Source: Candidatus Izemoplasma sp.
GTDB taxonomy: Bacteria > Bacillota_I > Bacilli_A > Izemoplasmatales > Izemoplasmataceae
Direction: 5' to 3'
DNA length: 39,937 nucleotides
Assembly (NCBI GenBank): GCA_007135105.1
Contig: SLJL01000100.1
Location: 1 to 39,937, forward strand
Shown: one piece after another, positions 26,143 to 37,666 of the stretch
How positions within the stretch are numbered: the first letter of the stretch is position 1
Layout: each line of letters starts with the position of its first letter
Notes under the pieces: model-generated
The model's input: only the letters and a program-made list of their open reading frames with translations
Databases searched by the model: none
What the model was told of the DNA's origin: nothing
Position numbers and translations under genes: made by a program

Positions 26143-27156
26143 ATGGATGAGAATATGTTGAGTGGTGAAAAACTAAGGGATGATGTCGAACAAATAGAGC
26201 TTCGACCGAAGTATCTCGATGAATATATCGGCCAGACGCACGTAAAAGAGATGATGCGTATTTTTATCACGGCCGCCAAAAACAGAAATGAAAGTCTCGA
26301 CCATGTGCTTCTTTATGGTCCACCGGGTCTGGGGAAGACGACGTTGGCCAACATCGTGGCCAATGAGATCGGTGTTTCCATCAAGGTTGCCAGTGGTCCC
26401 TCGATCGAGAAAAGCGGCGATCTGGCTGTGTTGCTTACTTCCTTGGAACCCGGCGATATTCTTTTCATCGATGAAATCCACAGGTTGCCGCGGGTGGTGG
26501 AAGAAGTGCTTTATCCGGCCATGGAGGATTTTGCCATCGATCTGATTGTCGGAAAAGATGAGACATCGAAATCCATAAGAGTCGATTTACCACCGTTCAC
26601 CTTGATCGGGGCGACCACACGTTACGGCGATCTGACCGCACCGCTTCGAGATCGTTTCGGTGTGGTGCACAAGTTGGAATACTATGATATCGATGCGCTC
26701 GAGCAGATCTGCCGGCGTACGGCAAAGATATACGAGGCCGACATCGAGGAACAAAGCGTGAAAGAACTGGCGAAAAGGAGCCGGGGAACACCGAGAATCG
26801 TCAACCGTCTGTTCAGACGTATCCGTGATTTTGCGGATGTCTTGAACGATGGCATCATCGATCTTGCCATCACGAAACTGGCGCTTGAAAAACTGCAGAT
26901 CGATGAAATGGGTCTCGATCAGAAGGATCACGACTATTTGAACGGTTTGATCGACAATTACGGTGGTGGTCCGGTCGGGGTCGAATCGCTGGCTTCATCC
27001 ATCAGTGAGGAAGTGACAACGATCGAGGACGTCTATGAACCGTATCTGATGAAGCTCGGTTTCGTCAAACGCACACCAAGGGGAAGACAAGCGACGGAAA
27101 AAGCCTATAAGCACTTGAAGAAATCCTATCAAAGCGGTTTGTTCAATGAAAACTAG
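26143..27156 (+). CDS. ruvB: Holliday junction branch migration ATPase RuvB
   Basis: RuvB is the hexameric motor that drives Holliday junction migration with RuvA. The 337 residues carry Walker A GPPGLGKT (59-66), Walker B FIDEIHR, sensor [18 protein letters not shown], and a C-terminal winged-helix DNA-binding domain ending [13 protein letters not shown]. The open frame starts at TTG 26125. I use ATG 26143, which follows an imperfect AAGTGGGTG ribosome site. ruvA, the usual upstream partner, is not here; its place is taken by the divergent coiled-coil operon. It overlaps queA by 11 bases. Confidence 0.97.
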   Translation: MDENMLSGEKLRDDVEQIELRPKYLDEYIGQTHVKEMMRIFITAAKNRNESLDHVLLYGPPGLGKTTLANIVANEIGVSIKVASGPSIEKSGDLAVLLTSLEPGDILFIDEIHRLPRVVEEVLYPAMEDFAIDLIVGKDETSKSIRVDLPPFTLIGATTRYGDLTAPLRDRFGVVHKLEYYDIDALEQICRRTAKIYEADIEEQSVKELAKRSRGTPRIVNRLFRRIRDFADVLNDGIIDLAITKLALEKLQIDEMGLDQKDHDYLNGLIDNYGGGPVGVESLASSISEEVTTIEDVYEPYLMKLGFVKRTPRGRQATEKAYKHLKKSYQSGLFNEN

Positions 27157-28189
27157 AGATTTCGACTACTCGTTGCCGGAAAACCTGATTGCACAGACAC
27201 CGCTTAAAAACCGTCTAGATTCCCGCCTTTTGGTCATGAACCGTTTTACCGGCGTCATCAGGCACGAGCAGTTCAGCCATTTACACCGGTATTTGAAACC
27301 CGACGATGTCCTCATCATCAACAACACCAAAGTGATTCCGGCACGTCTGGTGGGAACCAAGGTATCGACGGGTGCCGCCATTGAAGTGTTGCTGCTATCA
27401 GAGCTTGGGGAGGATACGTGGGAGTGTTTGGTGAAAAAAGCGAAAAAGATCAAAGTCGGAACCACGATCGCCTTCGGTCAAGGTCAGCTCAAGATGGTAT
27501 GCGTCCAGGAAAAAGCAGAAGGTCTCCGGGACTTCAGGCTCATCTATGACGGTATCCTCTATGAGATCCTGGATGCTTTGGGGCAGATGCCACTCCCTCC
27601 CTATATCCATGAAAAACTGGAAGAACCGGACCGCTATCAGACAGTCTATAGTGAAGAAAAAGGAAGTGCCGCCGCACCGACGGCGGGCCTGCACTTCACA
27701 AGCAGTTACCTTGAGAAGTTGAAAGCACGCGGCATCACCATCGTACCGATTACATTGCATGTCGGTCTTGGCACTTTCAGACCGGTGAATGTCACCGATG
27801 TCGAAAAACACAAGATGCATGCCGAGCGGTACGCGATATCCAAAACAGCCGCGGATACGATCAACGCCGCGAAACAGGCCGGTAGAAGAATCGTCGCCGT
27901 CGGCTCCACCAGCATGCGCACACTTGAGACCGCGCATGACAACGGCCATGTTCTGTCGGGAAGCGGTGTCAGTGAACTGTTCATCTATCCCGGATTCACC
28001 TTCAAAATCGTCGACGCGCTCATCACGAATTTCCATTTACCTCAGTCCACGTTGTTGATGCTTGTCAGCGCCTTTTCAAAAAAAACGCATATCATGCACG
28101 CCTATCAGACGGCCATCGAAGAGAAGTACCGGTTTTTCTCGTTTGGTGATGCCATGTTTTTAACAGATGACCCATTAAAAAAAGCGTGA
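27146..28189 (+). CDS. queA: S-adenosylmethionine:tRNA ribosyltransferase-isomerase
   Basis: QueA converts preQ1 at tRNA position 34 into epoxyqueuosine, using SAM as ribosyl donor. The 347 residues show the family blocks [34 protein letters not shown]-like [11 protein letters not shown], and [18 protein letters not shown]. The start lies within ruvB (11-base overlap) with little ribosome site of its own, so translation is probably coupled. Its pathway partner tgt is 5.6 kb downstream, whereas in Bacillus the order ruvB-queA-tgt is contiguous. Confidence 0.97.
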   Translation: MKTRDFDYSLPENLIAQTPLKNRLDSRLLVMNRFTGVIRHEQFSHLHRYLKPDDVLIINNTKVIPARLVGTKVSTGAAIEVLLLSELGEDTWECLVKKAKKIKVGTTIAFGQGQLKMVCVQEKAEGLRDFRLIYDGILYEILDALGQMPLPPYIHEKLEEPDRYQTVYSEEKGSAAAPTAGLHFTSSYLEKLKARGITIVPITLHVGLGTFRPVNVTDVEKHKMHAERYAISKTAADTINAAKQAGRRIVAVGSTSMRTLETAHDNGHVLSGSGVSELFIYPGFTFKIVDALITNFHLPQSTLLMLVSAFSKKTHIMHAYQTAIEEKYRFFSFGDAMFLTDDPLKKA

Positions 28190-28208
28190 TCCCGCGAGAT
28201 CACGCTTT
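28181..28208. terminator. Terminator between queA and the SHOCT/DUF2089 operon
   Basis: An 11-pair stem AAAGCGTGATC (28181-28191) / GATCACGCTTT (28198-28208) has a CCGCGA loop. The T run is clear on the minus strand, so it ends the minus-strand operon best. It contains the queA stop and may also stop queA. Confidence 0.82.
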
Positions 28209-28211
28209 CGT

Positions 28212-28592
28212 CTATTCGATATAGATCTGAACCGTATCGCCATCACCGGATTCGATGTCGACGATTTTGCCGTCTGTGCCCTGTTCGATCAAATCGAGAA
28301 TCTGGTCGAAATCGATATCGACATCCATGTTGGCCATTTTCTTGTTCAGATTGGGAATGCCTTTCTTGCTTCTCAAGGCAACTTTGGCGAATTCAAGAGG
28401 TATTTGAACATTGACCTTATCGCCATCGCCACTCTGAATCCGGATTTTGAACATTTTGAAAGCTTCTTTTTTCGCCACTTTCGGTGCGGATTGCTTATCG
28501 GCGTCCACGGCTTTCAAAAGCTCGGCACCTTCTTGTGGTGAAATGACCTGGTTCTGGATCATTTCCAGAATTTTGAGTTTTTCCTGGCTCAT
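28212..28592 (-). CDS. SHOCT-like / YvlB-type small protein
   Basis: A 126-residue soluble protein. The N-terminus (KILEMIQNQVISPQEGAELL) is a SHOCT-like helical hairpin of the type found at the start of YvlB-like envelope stress proteins. It is followed by a strand IRIQSGDGDKVNVQIPLEFA, an Asp-rich helix, and a C-terminal GKIVDIESGDGDTVQIYIE strand pair. It is paralogous to the protein encoded at 28984-29346, in particular at the C-terminus. It is third in the operon, four bases after the DUF2089 gene. The function is unknown. The operon suggests it works with the DUF2089 regulator. Confidence 0.85.
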   Translation of the reverse strand: MSQEKLKILEMIQNQVISPQEGAELLKAVDADKQSAPKVAKKEAFKMFKIRIQSGDGDKVNVQIPLEFAKVALRSKKGIPNLNKKMANMDVDIDFDQILDLIEQGTDGKIVDIESGDGDTVQIYIE

Positions 28593-28596
28593 ACAC

Positions 28597-28971
28597 TCAC
28601 TCTCCCAACATCTTCAAGGCTTCTTCACTGCTGATTTCGCCTTTAGACAGTTTTTCGAGAATGGCATCGCGGTCTTTCTCATCCATGTGGTCCTCTTCAT
28701 CCTCGACGCTGTAACCGAGACTTTGCGTTACTTCATTCAACAGTTTCTTAACCGTTGGATAGGATACATTCAGTTCTTTTTCCAGCTTCTTGATTGAACC
28801 CTTGTTTTTGATGAAAAGCTCGATGAAATAAAGATGGTCCTTTGACAGGTAATTGAATTTCGACAGCTGGAATTTCCCACTGATCTCCGTATGACAGTTG
28901 GTGCACTCCAGTTTTGTGACGAGCAAGTCGTGCTTGCAGATCGGGCATTCGCCAATGACGTGTTTTTGCAT
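28597..28971 (-). CDS. DUF2089 family zinc-ribbon/HTH putative regulator
   Basis: A 124-residue protein with an N-terminal zinc ribbon (CPIC at C9/C12 and CTNC at C23/C26), then a helix-turn-helix-like region (KLEKELNVSYPTVKKLLNEV), and a C-terminal SHOCT-like helix pair (ILEKLSKGEISSEEALKML). This is the layout of DUF2089 proteins from Bacillota, presumed DNA-binding regulators. TAGGAGG overlaps the stop of the upstream gene and stands eight bases before the ATG. Its C-terminal motif is shared with both neighbours in the operon, which suggests the three proteins contact one another or a common partner. Confidence 0.88.
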   Translation of the reverse strand: MQKHVIGECPICKHDLLVTKLECTNCHTEISGKFQLSKFNYLSKDHLYFIELFIKNKGSIKKLEKELNVSYPTVKKLLNEVTQSLGYSVEDEEDHMDEKDRDAILEKLSKGEISSEEALKMLGE

Positions 28972-28983
28972 ACATACAACCTC

Positions 28984-29346
28984 CTAATCGATTCTAATGC
29001 TGATGATGGCATCATCGCTGATGATGTTCACTTTCGTACCACGGGCGTATCTTAAAAGTTGCCGCAATTCCTCGAGTGATATCTCATCATCGACTTTTTC
29101 CGGTATTTTTATGAAACGGGTCGCGAAACCGATAAGGCCGACCGGTAAAGGAAACATGAACAGGATCCTTAAAAATGTGTTCAATGCTTTTGACTCCTCG
29201 GGAAGATACATTCGTAGCCGCAGGTACCTAGCGCGTTTCAATTTGCTTGGTGGATGCATTTCTGCGGGCGGATACAATTTCTCGTAGGCTTCCTGGGCAC
29301 TTAAGCGCCCTTCTTGAACGGCAGAAAGAATTTCTGATTCAGGCAT
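28984..29346 (-). CDS. SHOCT-like small protein with a hydrophobic segment
   Basis: About 120 residues. It starts with a SHOCT-like hairpin (ILSAVQEGRLSAQEAYEKL), continues with a basic stretch and strand ARYLRLRMYLPEES, then a hydrophobic span around FLRILFMFPLPVGLIGF that may insert in or lie on the membrane, and ends GTKVNIISDDAIISIRID. That ending parallels the C-terminus of the third protein in the operon. The upstream ATG at 29364 is poorly placed; GAGGTGG fits the ATG at 29346. It is the first gene after a strong promoter. The function is unknown. Confidence 0.82.
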   Translation of the reverse strand: MPESEILSAVQEGRLSAQEAYEKLYPPAEMHPPSKLKRARYLRLRMYLPEESKALNTFLRILFMFPLPVGLIGFATRFIKIPEKVDDEISLEELRQLLRYARGTKVNIISDDAIISIRID

Positions 29347-29400
29347 TTTGCCACCTCGTTCCATGCTCGATGTGATGTTTTTAATTGTCTTGTGCTTTTA

Positions 29401-29429
29401 TTATAGTAGATATTCGATAAAAAGTCAAA
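29401..29429 (-). promoter_or_regulatory. Strong promoter of the SHOCT/DUF2089 operon
   Basis: On the minus strand, TTGACT (29429-29424), a 17-base spacer and TATAAT (29406-29401) form the closest match to the sigma-A consensus in the window, 55 bases before the first gene. Confidence 0.85.
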
Positions 29430-29465
29430 CATATAATTGATATAATTAATTTGTTTATTAAAAAA

Positions 29466-29487
29466 GTTTAATAATTAAAAATTAAAC
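29466..29487. repeat. AT-only inverted repeat, possible operator
   Basis: GTTTAAT (29466-29472) and ATTAAAC (29481-29487) are perfect inverted arms around an eight-base AT centre. They lie in a very AT-rich gap of about 260 bases between the divergent SHOCT operon and the activase genes. The repeat could be a regulator site; there is no direct evidence. Confidence 0.35.
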
Positions 29488-29574
29488 ATGAACGAAATCA
29501 ATACAAAAGTATTTATAAATAAGATAAACGTTTCTAAATAGCGATATATGGTAGAAATCGGGGTGAAGATACGT

Positions 29575-29580
29575 TATAAT
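29575..29580 (+). promoter_or_regulatory. Candidate -10 element for the activase genes
   Basis: TATAAT stands 29 bases before the start codon. No good -35 hexamer is seen 16-18 bases upstream, so activation by a regulator is possible. Confidence 0.45.
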
Positions 29581-29609
29581 TATTAAGAATAAGGGAGTAA
29601 GGTGAGAGC

Positions 29610-32562
29610 ATGAAAACATACAGAGTGGGGATAGATATCGGCAGCACCACCATCAAGGTTGTCGTGCTGGACGAACAGGATACAATCGTTCATAAAAGCT
29701 ATGAACGCCACATGAGCAGTATTTCAGAATCGCTTAAGCGCATGTTTGAAACCTTGCGTGATAAATTCGGCGATCAGAAGATGCATTTCAATTTCACCGG
29801 TAGCGCCGGACTATCCTTGGCCAAAAACATCGGCGCCCAGTTCACACAGGAGGTCATCAGTGCCACTTCGGCACTCAGGTTTCATGTCACGGACATCGAT
29901 GTCTGCATTGAACTCGGCGGTGAAGATGCCAAAATCATCTTTTTCGACGGCGCCAATGTCGAACAGCGGATGAACGGTACCTGTGCCGGGGGCACAGGCG
30001 CTTTTATCGACCAGATGGCTTCGTTACTGGATACCGATGCCGCCGGCGTGAACGAACTGGCCAAAAATTATGAAAAGATACACGACATCGCTTCCCGATG
30101 TGGTGTTTTTGCTAAGACGGACATTCAGCCCCTGCTCAATCAAGGAGCCCGCAAAGAAGATATCGCGGCATCGATCTTCCAGGCGATTGTCAATCAGACG
30201 GTGGCCGGATTATCCCAAGGTAGAAAAATCAAAGGTCGGGTTGCTTTCCTGGGCGGACCGCTCACTTTTGCCAGCGAACTGCGTAAACGTTTTATCGAGT
30301 ATTTGAAACTCGAAAATGTTTTCATGCCTGAAAACGGTGAGGTTTTTGTCGCGTTCGGGGCTGCTTTGGAGGCCAAGGAAGTACGGTTGTCCATCGCCGA
30401 TGTCATCGAAAACATCAAGAATTACCGTAAAAGACACAAAGCAGGCATGCGCAAAACCATTGAACCGCTTTTCAAGGATGATGCCGATTATCAGACCTTT
30501 AAGGAACGCCATAATCTATCGCAAGTCAAAACAGGCGATCTCGCTTCCTATGAAGGCAATGCCTATCTGGGCATCGATGCCGGCAGCACCACGACGAAGA
30601 TGGTTCTGATCAGTGAAGACAACGAACTGCTTTATTCTTTTTATGCCCATAACCGTGGCAATCCGGTGGCGCTTGTGAGAAAGGCCTTGTTGGCCTTTTA
30701 CGAAAAACTGCCTGAGAAGGTCATCCTCAAGAAGGCTTTCTCGACCGGATACGGCGAAGAATTAATCAAACACGCCTTCCATCTGGATGGTAGCGAAGTC
30801 GAGACCATCTGTCATTATAACGCGGCGAAACATTTCAACGACCGGGTCAGTTTCGTCATCGACATCGGTGGTCAGGACATGAAATGTTTCAAAGTCGAAA
30901 ACGGCGTCATCACCTCGATTGTCCTCAACGAGGCGTGCAGTAGCGGCTGCGGATCCTTCATCGAGACTTTCAGTGAGTCGTTGGGGTATGAGATCGCCGA
31001 TTTCGCCGAGCTTGCCGTCAAGGCACGGGCCCCGGTCGATCTGGGTTCGCGCTGCACGGTTTTCATGAACTCGAGCGTCAAACAAGCGCAATCGGAAGCC
31101 GCAAAAACCGAGGACATCTCCGCAGGACTCGCAGTCAGCGTGGTGAAGAACGCACTTTACAAGGTGATTCGAGCCCATGATGTGACTGAGGAATACGGCG
31201 ACCAGATTCTCGTCCAGGGCGGTACGTTTAATAACGATGCGGTCCTGCGGGCTTTTGAACGTGAGACCGGTGTCAACGTCACCAGACCCTCGATTGCCGG
31301 TCTGATGGGGGCATACGGAGCGGCGCTACTCGCCAAGGAGGCTGCACGCCCACATAATCACAGCACGATGTTGTCATCACATGCCCTGAATACCTTCACC
31401 TACAGTGCCAAGGGTGCGGTCTGCAACAAATGCGAAAACAAATGCCCCCTGACGGTCAACATCTTCGGAGACGGCAAGAAGTATATCAGCGGCAACCGCT
31501 GCGAAAAAGGCGCCGGCATCAAAATATCCTATGACGAACTGCCGAATCTCTACCTTTATAAATACGATAAACTGATGCAGTACCAGCCTGATCCCGAAAA
31601 GACCTATCAGAAGACCGTCGGGTTGCCGCTGGTTTTGAACATGTATGAAAACCTGCCTTTCTGGCAGCCGTTTTTCGACGCGCTCGGTCTGAAAACGATC
31701 TATTCGGAGCGTTCGACGAAAAAACTGTATGAAACGGGTCAGGATTCGATTCCAAGCGATACCATCTGTTATCCGGCGAAGCTGGTGCACGGACATATCG
31801 AATCGCTTGTCAAGCGAAATCCCGATTTCATCTTCTACCCCAACATGCCCTATAACATCCTCGAAAAAATCTATGCCGACAACCACTATAACTGTCCTGT
31901 GGTGGCCCACTATCCCGAGGTCATCGAAGCCAACATGACACACGTGGACCTAAGCGACTACAAACAACCCTATCTCACTTTCAACGATAAGAAGAAGTTC
32001 GTCGAGACAGTCTATCGGATGATCAAATCCTATTGCAAGACCAGCAAAAAAAACATCGCCCAAGCCTATGACATCGGCATGGAAAGTTTCAAGGCATTTA
32101 GAAAAGACGTGCAGCAAGAAGGCGAACGTGCCTTGCAGTACGCGCTTGATCACGATCTGAACACATTGGTCCTAGCCGGTAGGCCCTACCACATCGACCC
32201 CGAGGTCAACCATGGCATCCCGAAGTTGATACGGTCGCTCAATGTCGTCTTGATCAGTGAAGATGCCATCAGTCACTTAGCAGAACAGGAAACGGTCGCG
32301 GTGTTGAACCAATGGACCTACCACACGCGACTCTATGATACCGCCAAAGTGATTGCCGGATTGTCCCCACGGGTCAACCTCGTTCAGCTGGTCAGTTTCG
32401 GATGCGGCCTGGATGCGATCACCGCCGATGAGGTCAAAGACGTCCTCGAAGCCAACAACAAACTCTATACCCAGATAAAAATCGACGAGATTTCCAATCT
32501 CGGGGCGGTAAACATCCGACTAAGAAGTTTATTGTCTACCATGAACAAAGAGGCGAAAACAT

Positions 32563-32576
<14 letters not shown>
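29610..32576 (+). CDS. Acyl-CoA dehydratase activase-like protein, two ASKHA ATPase domains plus DUF2229 region
   Basis: 988 residues of the BadF/BadG/BcrA/BcrD-HgdC activator type. There are two ATPase domains, each with a phosphate loop (GIDIGSTTIK at 7-16 and GIDAGSTTTK at 321-330) and the cysteine pair that in HgdC holds a shared [4Fe-4S] cluster: C125/C164 and C443/C482. A CX2CX3C motif with a later Cys (C605, C608, C612, C631) follows, then a DUF2229-like region (PSDTICYPAKLVHGH). In many Bacillota this is the first two-thirds of one roughly 1400-residue protein; here the rest is a separate gene overlapping by 14 bases. HgdC relatives use ATP to inject an electron into a dehydratase. 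The substrate here is unknown. Confidence 0.9.
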
Positions 32577-34948
<2,372 letters not shown>

Positions 34949-34966
34949 CCTTCCCTCAGGTTTTAA

Positions 34967-34996
34967 TTGTCAAAGTATTTTATTCTGAGGCATAAT
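34967..34996 (+). promoter_or_regulatory. Promoter region of ftsZ
   Basis: TTGTCA (34967-34972), an 18-base spacer and CATAAT (34991-34996) make one candidate. A better -10, TATAAT at 35001-35006, stands ten bases on but lacks a clear -35. One or both may act. Confidence 0.5.
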
Positions 34997-35035
34997 GCGT
35001 TATAATAACCCTAAAGATTTGATGGAGGTCATACT

Positions 35036-36199
35036 ATGTTTGAAGACAACGAACAATTTCACCAAAAACCCTCGATAAAAGTCATCGGCATCGGGGGCGG
35101 CGGTGGCAACGCCGTCAACCGCATGATAGAAAACGAAGTCAAAGGCGTCGAGTTTGTCGCCATCAACACGGATGCGCAAGTCCTACGTCTTTCGAAAGCG
35201 GATATCAGACTCCAAATCGGTAAAATGCTTACACGCGGACTTGGCGCGGGCGCCGATCCCGAGATCGGTCGTCGTGCAGCCCTGGAAAGCGAAGATGAAA
35301 TCCGGGAACTGCTTTCGGATACCGACATGGTCTTCATCACTGCCGGTATGGGTGGTGGCACCGGAACCGGTGCGGCGCCCGTTATCGCCAAAATAGCCCG
35401 GGAATCGGGTTGTTTGACGATTGGTATCGTCACCAAACCGTTCAAATTCGAAGGCCGTCGTCGTGTCGCTACCGCTTTGGAAGGTCTGGACGCCTTGAAG
35501 CCGTATGTCGATACGATGATCATCATTCCCAACGACCGTCTTCTTTATGTGGTTGACCGCAACACCTCCATGCTGGAAGCTTTCCGTGAAGCTGATAATG
35601 TCTTAAGACAAGGGGTTCAGGGCATCGCGGAAATCATCACCGTGCCCGGACTGATCAACGTGGATTTCGCCGATGTCAAAACCGTCATGAAAGATAAGGG
35701 GACCGCCCTGATGGGTATCGGGATAGCCTCCGGGGAAGACCGGGCGACCGAAGCGGCGAAAAAAGCCATTGATTCACCGCTTCTTGACGCGAACATCGAT
35801 GGGGCCACCGACGCGATCGTCAATGTCACCAGCGGTGTCGGCATCGCCTTATGGGAAGTTACCGAAGCCATCGAGTCGATTCAAGCGGCCTCTTCCACCG
35901 AAATCAACATCATCCACGGTGCGACCATCAACGAAGATCTGGACGATGAAGTGATTGTAACCGTCATCGCCGCCGGCTTCGATGAAAACCGCAACATCGA
36001 ACTGGAAACCCTCGGTGATTCCGATTATGTCGAGGTTAAAGACGCACCGCAGGTCGATGATGATGTCGATGATGCGAACGTGAAGAAAAAGACGAAGAAA
36101 AAGGCCAAAAAAGACATGAAAGAGGATGTCGAGGAACCGAAGTCGGATGAAGAACGTAAATCGACCATTCCATCATGGCTCAAAAGCCGTTTCAAATAA
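35036..36199 (+). CDS. ftsZ: Cell division protein FtsZ
   Basis: FtsZ is the tubulin-like GTPase that forms the division ring. The 387 residues contain the GTP-binding signature GGGTGTG (106-112), the upstream [11 protein letters not shown] loop, and the T7 synergy loop NVDFADVK. A charged Asp-rich then Lys-rich linker (about 335-375) follows, and then the conserved C-terminal peptide [10 protein letters not shown], comparable to the IPxFLR tail bound by FtsA and SepF elsewhere. GGAGGT lies seven bases before the ATG. ftsA and the mur/dcw genes that usually precede ftsZ are absent; tgt is upstream. ylmE-sepF-ylmG follow directly. Confidence 0.98.
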   Translation: MFEDNEQFHQKPSIKVIGIGGGGGNAVNRMIENEVKGVEFVAINTDAQVLRLSKADIRLQIGKMLTRGLGAGADPEIGRRAALESEDEIRELLSDTDMVFITAGMGGGTGTGAAPVIAKIARESGCLTIGIVTKPFKFEGRRRVATALEGLDALKPYVDTMIIIPNDRLLYVVDRNTSMLEAFREADNVLRQGVQGIAEIITVPGLINVDFADVKTVMKDKGTALMGIGIASGEDRATEAAKKAIDSPLLDANIDGATDAIVNVTSGVGIALWEVTEAIESIQAASSTEINIIHGATINEDLDDEVIVTVIAAGFDENRNIELETLGDSDYVEVKDAPQVDDDVDDANVKKKTKKKAKKDMKEDVEEPKSDEERKSTIPSWLKSRFK

Positions 36200-36202
36200 A
36201 TC

Positions 36203-36844
36203 ATGAACAAAACCTTGATTGAATACCTGAAAGCGAAATATCCCGATGTCACCATCGTCATGGCCAGCAAATATCTGGAAGCCGATGCGTTTCAACCCTT
36301 CATCGACGCGGGGATTCGTGATTTCGGCGAATCGCGTGTCGAAGCGTTCCTCGAAAAACTGGAAACCTTCAGACATCTCGGCATCACCAAGCATTTTCTC
36401 GGTCCGGTTCAAAGCAAGAAAATCAAGAAAATCGCCGATGATGTCGATGTGCTACACAGTCTTGACCGTGTGAAAATCGCCAGGGAGTTCGACAAAAGAA
36501 GAACAAGACCACTACCTTGTTTCATTCAGATCAACATTTCGGGTGAACCTCAGAAACACGGCCTCAAGCCCGAGGCATTGCCCGATTTTCTTGAAAACAT
36601 CCGTGATTTGAAGTTCATCGAACCGATCGGGTTGATGGGCATGGCGGCCTTGACAGAAGACGAAACGGTTTTGAACCGTCAATTCGCATTATTGAACAGT
36701 CTACGGGAGAAACACAGAAAAGACCACCCGATGTTGAACAACCTGTCCATGGGCATGAGCAACGATTATGAAATCGCCCTCAAACACGGCGCAAGCCATC
36801 TCAGACTAGGACGGATCCTTTTGAAGGAGGAAAGCCATGGCTAA
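36203..36844 (+). CDS. ylmE: YggS/YlmE family pyridoxal phosphate-binding protein
   Basis: A 213-residue PLP homeostasis protein of the alanine-racemase N-terminal fold. The PLP lysine is K23 (VMASKYLEAD). FGESRVEAF, HFLGPVQSKKIKKI and SMGMSNDYEIALKHG are family motifs with the phosphate-binding end RLGRILL. It starts three bases after the ftsZ stop without a clear ribosome site, so it relies on coupling. It overlaps sepF by eight bases. Members regulate free PLP; the conserved link with division genes is unexplained. Confidence 0.95.
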   Translation: MNKTLIEYLKAKYPDVTIVMASKYLEADAFQPFIDAGIRDFGESRVEAFLEKLETFRHLGITKHFLGPVQSKKIKKIADDVDVLHSLDRVKIAREFDKRRTRPLPCFIQINISGEPQKHGLKPEALPDFLENIRDLKFIEPIGLMGMAALTEDETVLNRQFALLNSLREKHRKDHPMLNNLSMGMSNDYEIALKHGASHLRLGRILLKEESHG

Positions 36845-37130
36845 GAAAAAAGAGAAATCCGCATACGACCGCACCGATTTCATCAAGGTTGATGAAGACA
36901 TCGATGTGTTTGAACTGGCGGATAAACTCATGATGCGCAAACCTTTGATTTTGAACTTTGAAGATTTCGACGCCATCGAAAGCAATCGATTCATCGTGTT
37001 TCTAAGCGGTGTCATCTATGCGCTTGACGGCGATGTCGAGGTCATCAAGGATAAGATCATGGCTTTTGCGACCAAAGAAGATTTCAAAGACAGTTCTTTA
37101 AGGAAATTCATTCGTAAATACAAGGAGTAA
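36837..37130 (+). CDS. sepF: Short SepF-like division protein
   Basis: 97 residues with the SepF core: KPLILNFEDFDAIESNRFIVFLSGVIYALDGDVE. SepF polymerises, binds the FtsZ tail and in Bacillus anchors it to the membrane. Bacillus SepF is about 150 residues with an amphipathic N-terminal membrane helix and a linker. Here the N-terminus is only MAKKKEKSAYDRTDF, without an obvious amphipathic helix. AAGGAGG stands seven bases before the ATG. It lies between ylmE and ylmG, as in Bacillus. Confidence 0.9.
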   Translation: MAKKKEKSAYDRTDFIKVDEDIDVFELADKLMMRKPLILNFEDFDAIESNRFIVFLSGVIYALDGDVEVIKDKIMAFATKEDFKDSSLRKFIRKYKE

Positions 37131-37136
37131 TGCTTC

Positions 37137-37397
37137 ATGTTGATAACCCTGCTAACGATTCTGCACCAGATACTGACGGTATACTTTTACCTCTTGATCG
37201 GTTATATTCTGCTTTCCTGGGTTCCTGAAATCCGTGAAAGCCGTTTCTATTATTACCTGCATGTGATTTGCAATCCCTACATGCGCATTTTCAGAGGTTT
37301 GCTCGTCTTCGGCGGCATGGACTTCACCCCGATACTGGGTTTCATGTTCTACCGCATCGGTCTGGAGGCCTTCGGTCAATTTATTCAAAGTCTTTAG
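37137..37397 (+). CDS. ylmG: YggT/YlmG family membrane protein
   Basis: 86 residues with two membrane spans (about 5-27 and 60-80) and the family motif between them around NPYMRIFRGLL. The family is linked to division and membrane organisation in Gram-positive bacteria and chloroplasts; the molecular role is not settled. AAGGAG precedes the ATG by nine bases, overlapping the sepF end. It closes the ftsZ unit. ylmH and divIVA, which follow in Bacillus, are absent. Confidence 0.92.
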   Translation: MLITLLTILHQILTVYFYLLIGYILLSWVPEIRESRFYYYLHVICNPYMRIFRGLLVFGGMDFTPILGFMFYRIGLEAFGQFIQSL

Positions 37398-37399
37398 AC

Positions 37400-37428
37400 T
37401 TGCTTTTTAGCGATATTTCAATTATAAT
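37400..37428 (+). promoter_or_regulatory. Promoter of the ileS leader
   Basis: TTGCTT (37400-37405), a 17-base spacer and TATAAT (37423-37428). Transcription should start near 37435. Confidence 0.75.
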
Positions 37429-37434
37429 CTAATC

Positions 37435-37661
37435 GAATATCAATGAAGCGGACACGCTTTTGAACTGTGTTTATTGAAGAGACCAAGTGGAGCTGCGAAC
37501 TTGGATAAACCGTTTGAAGGTATCACCGTGGAGATGCGTGGTGATAAAGCCATGCCGTCTATCGGCGTTAACGATCCAAGCGCTGGGCAACCGGAAGCAA
37601 GGTGGTACCGCGGAGGAATCCGTCCTTGTTTTTAGGGCCTTTTTTTAATATTAGAGGAGTG
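37435..37661 (+). promoter_or_regulatory. T-box riboswitch upstream of ileS
   Basis: The T-box sequence GGTGGTACCGCGG lies at 37601-37613. Terminator arms CAAGG (37598-37602) / CCTTG (37624-37628) and CGGA / TCCG are followed by a T run, giving the usual terminator versus antiterminator choice. Stem I is formed by GTTTAT (37469-37474) / ATAAAC (37505-37510) around CCAAGT (37483-37488) / ACTTGG (37499-37504). The apical loop contains GGAGCTGCGA. A likely isoleucine specifier ATC is at 37522-37524, in GAAGGTATCACC, although that stretch can also pair with GGTGATA downstream. Uncharged tRNA-Ile would permit read-through into ileS. Confidence 0.9.
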
Positions 37662-37666
37662 ATACC

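Noticed and set aside
34955-34990. CCTCAG/CTGAGG arms after tgt as a terminator
   Set aside because: The stem is six pairs with a loop of about 25 bases and no T run after it. It overlaps the ftsZ promoter region.
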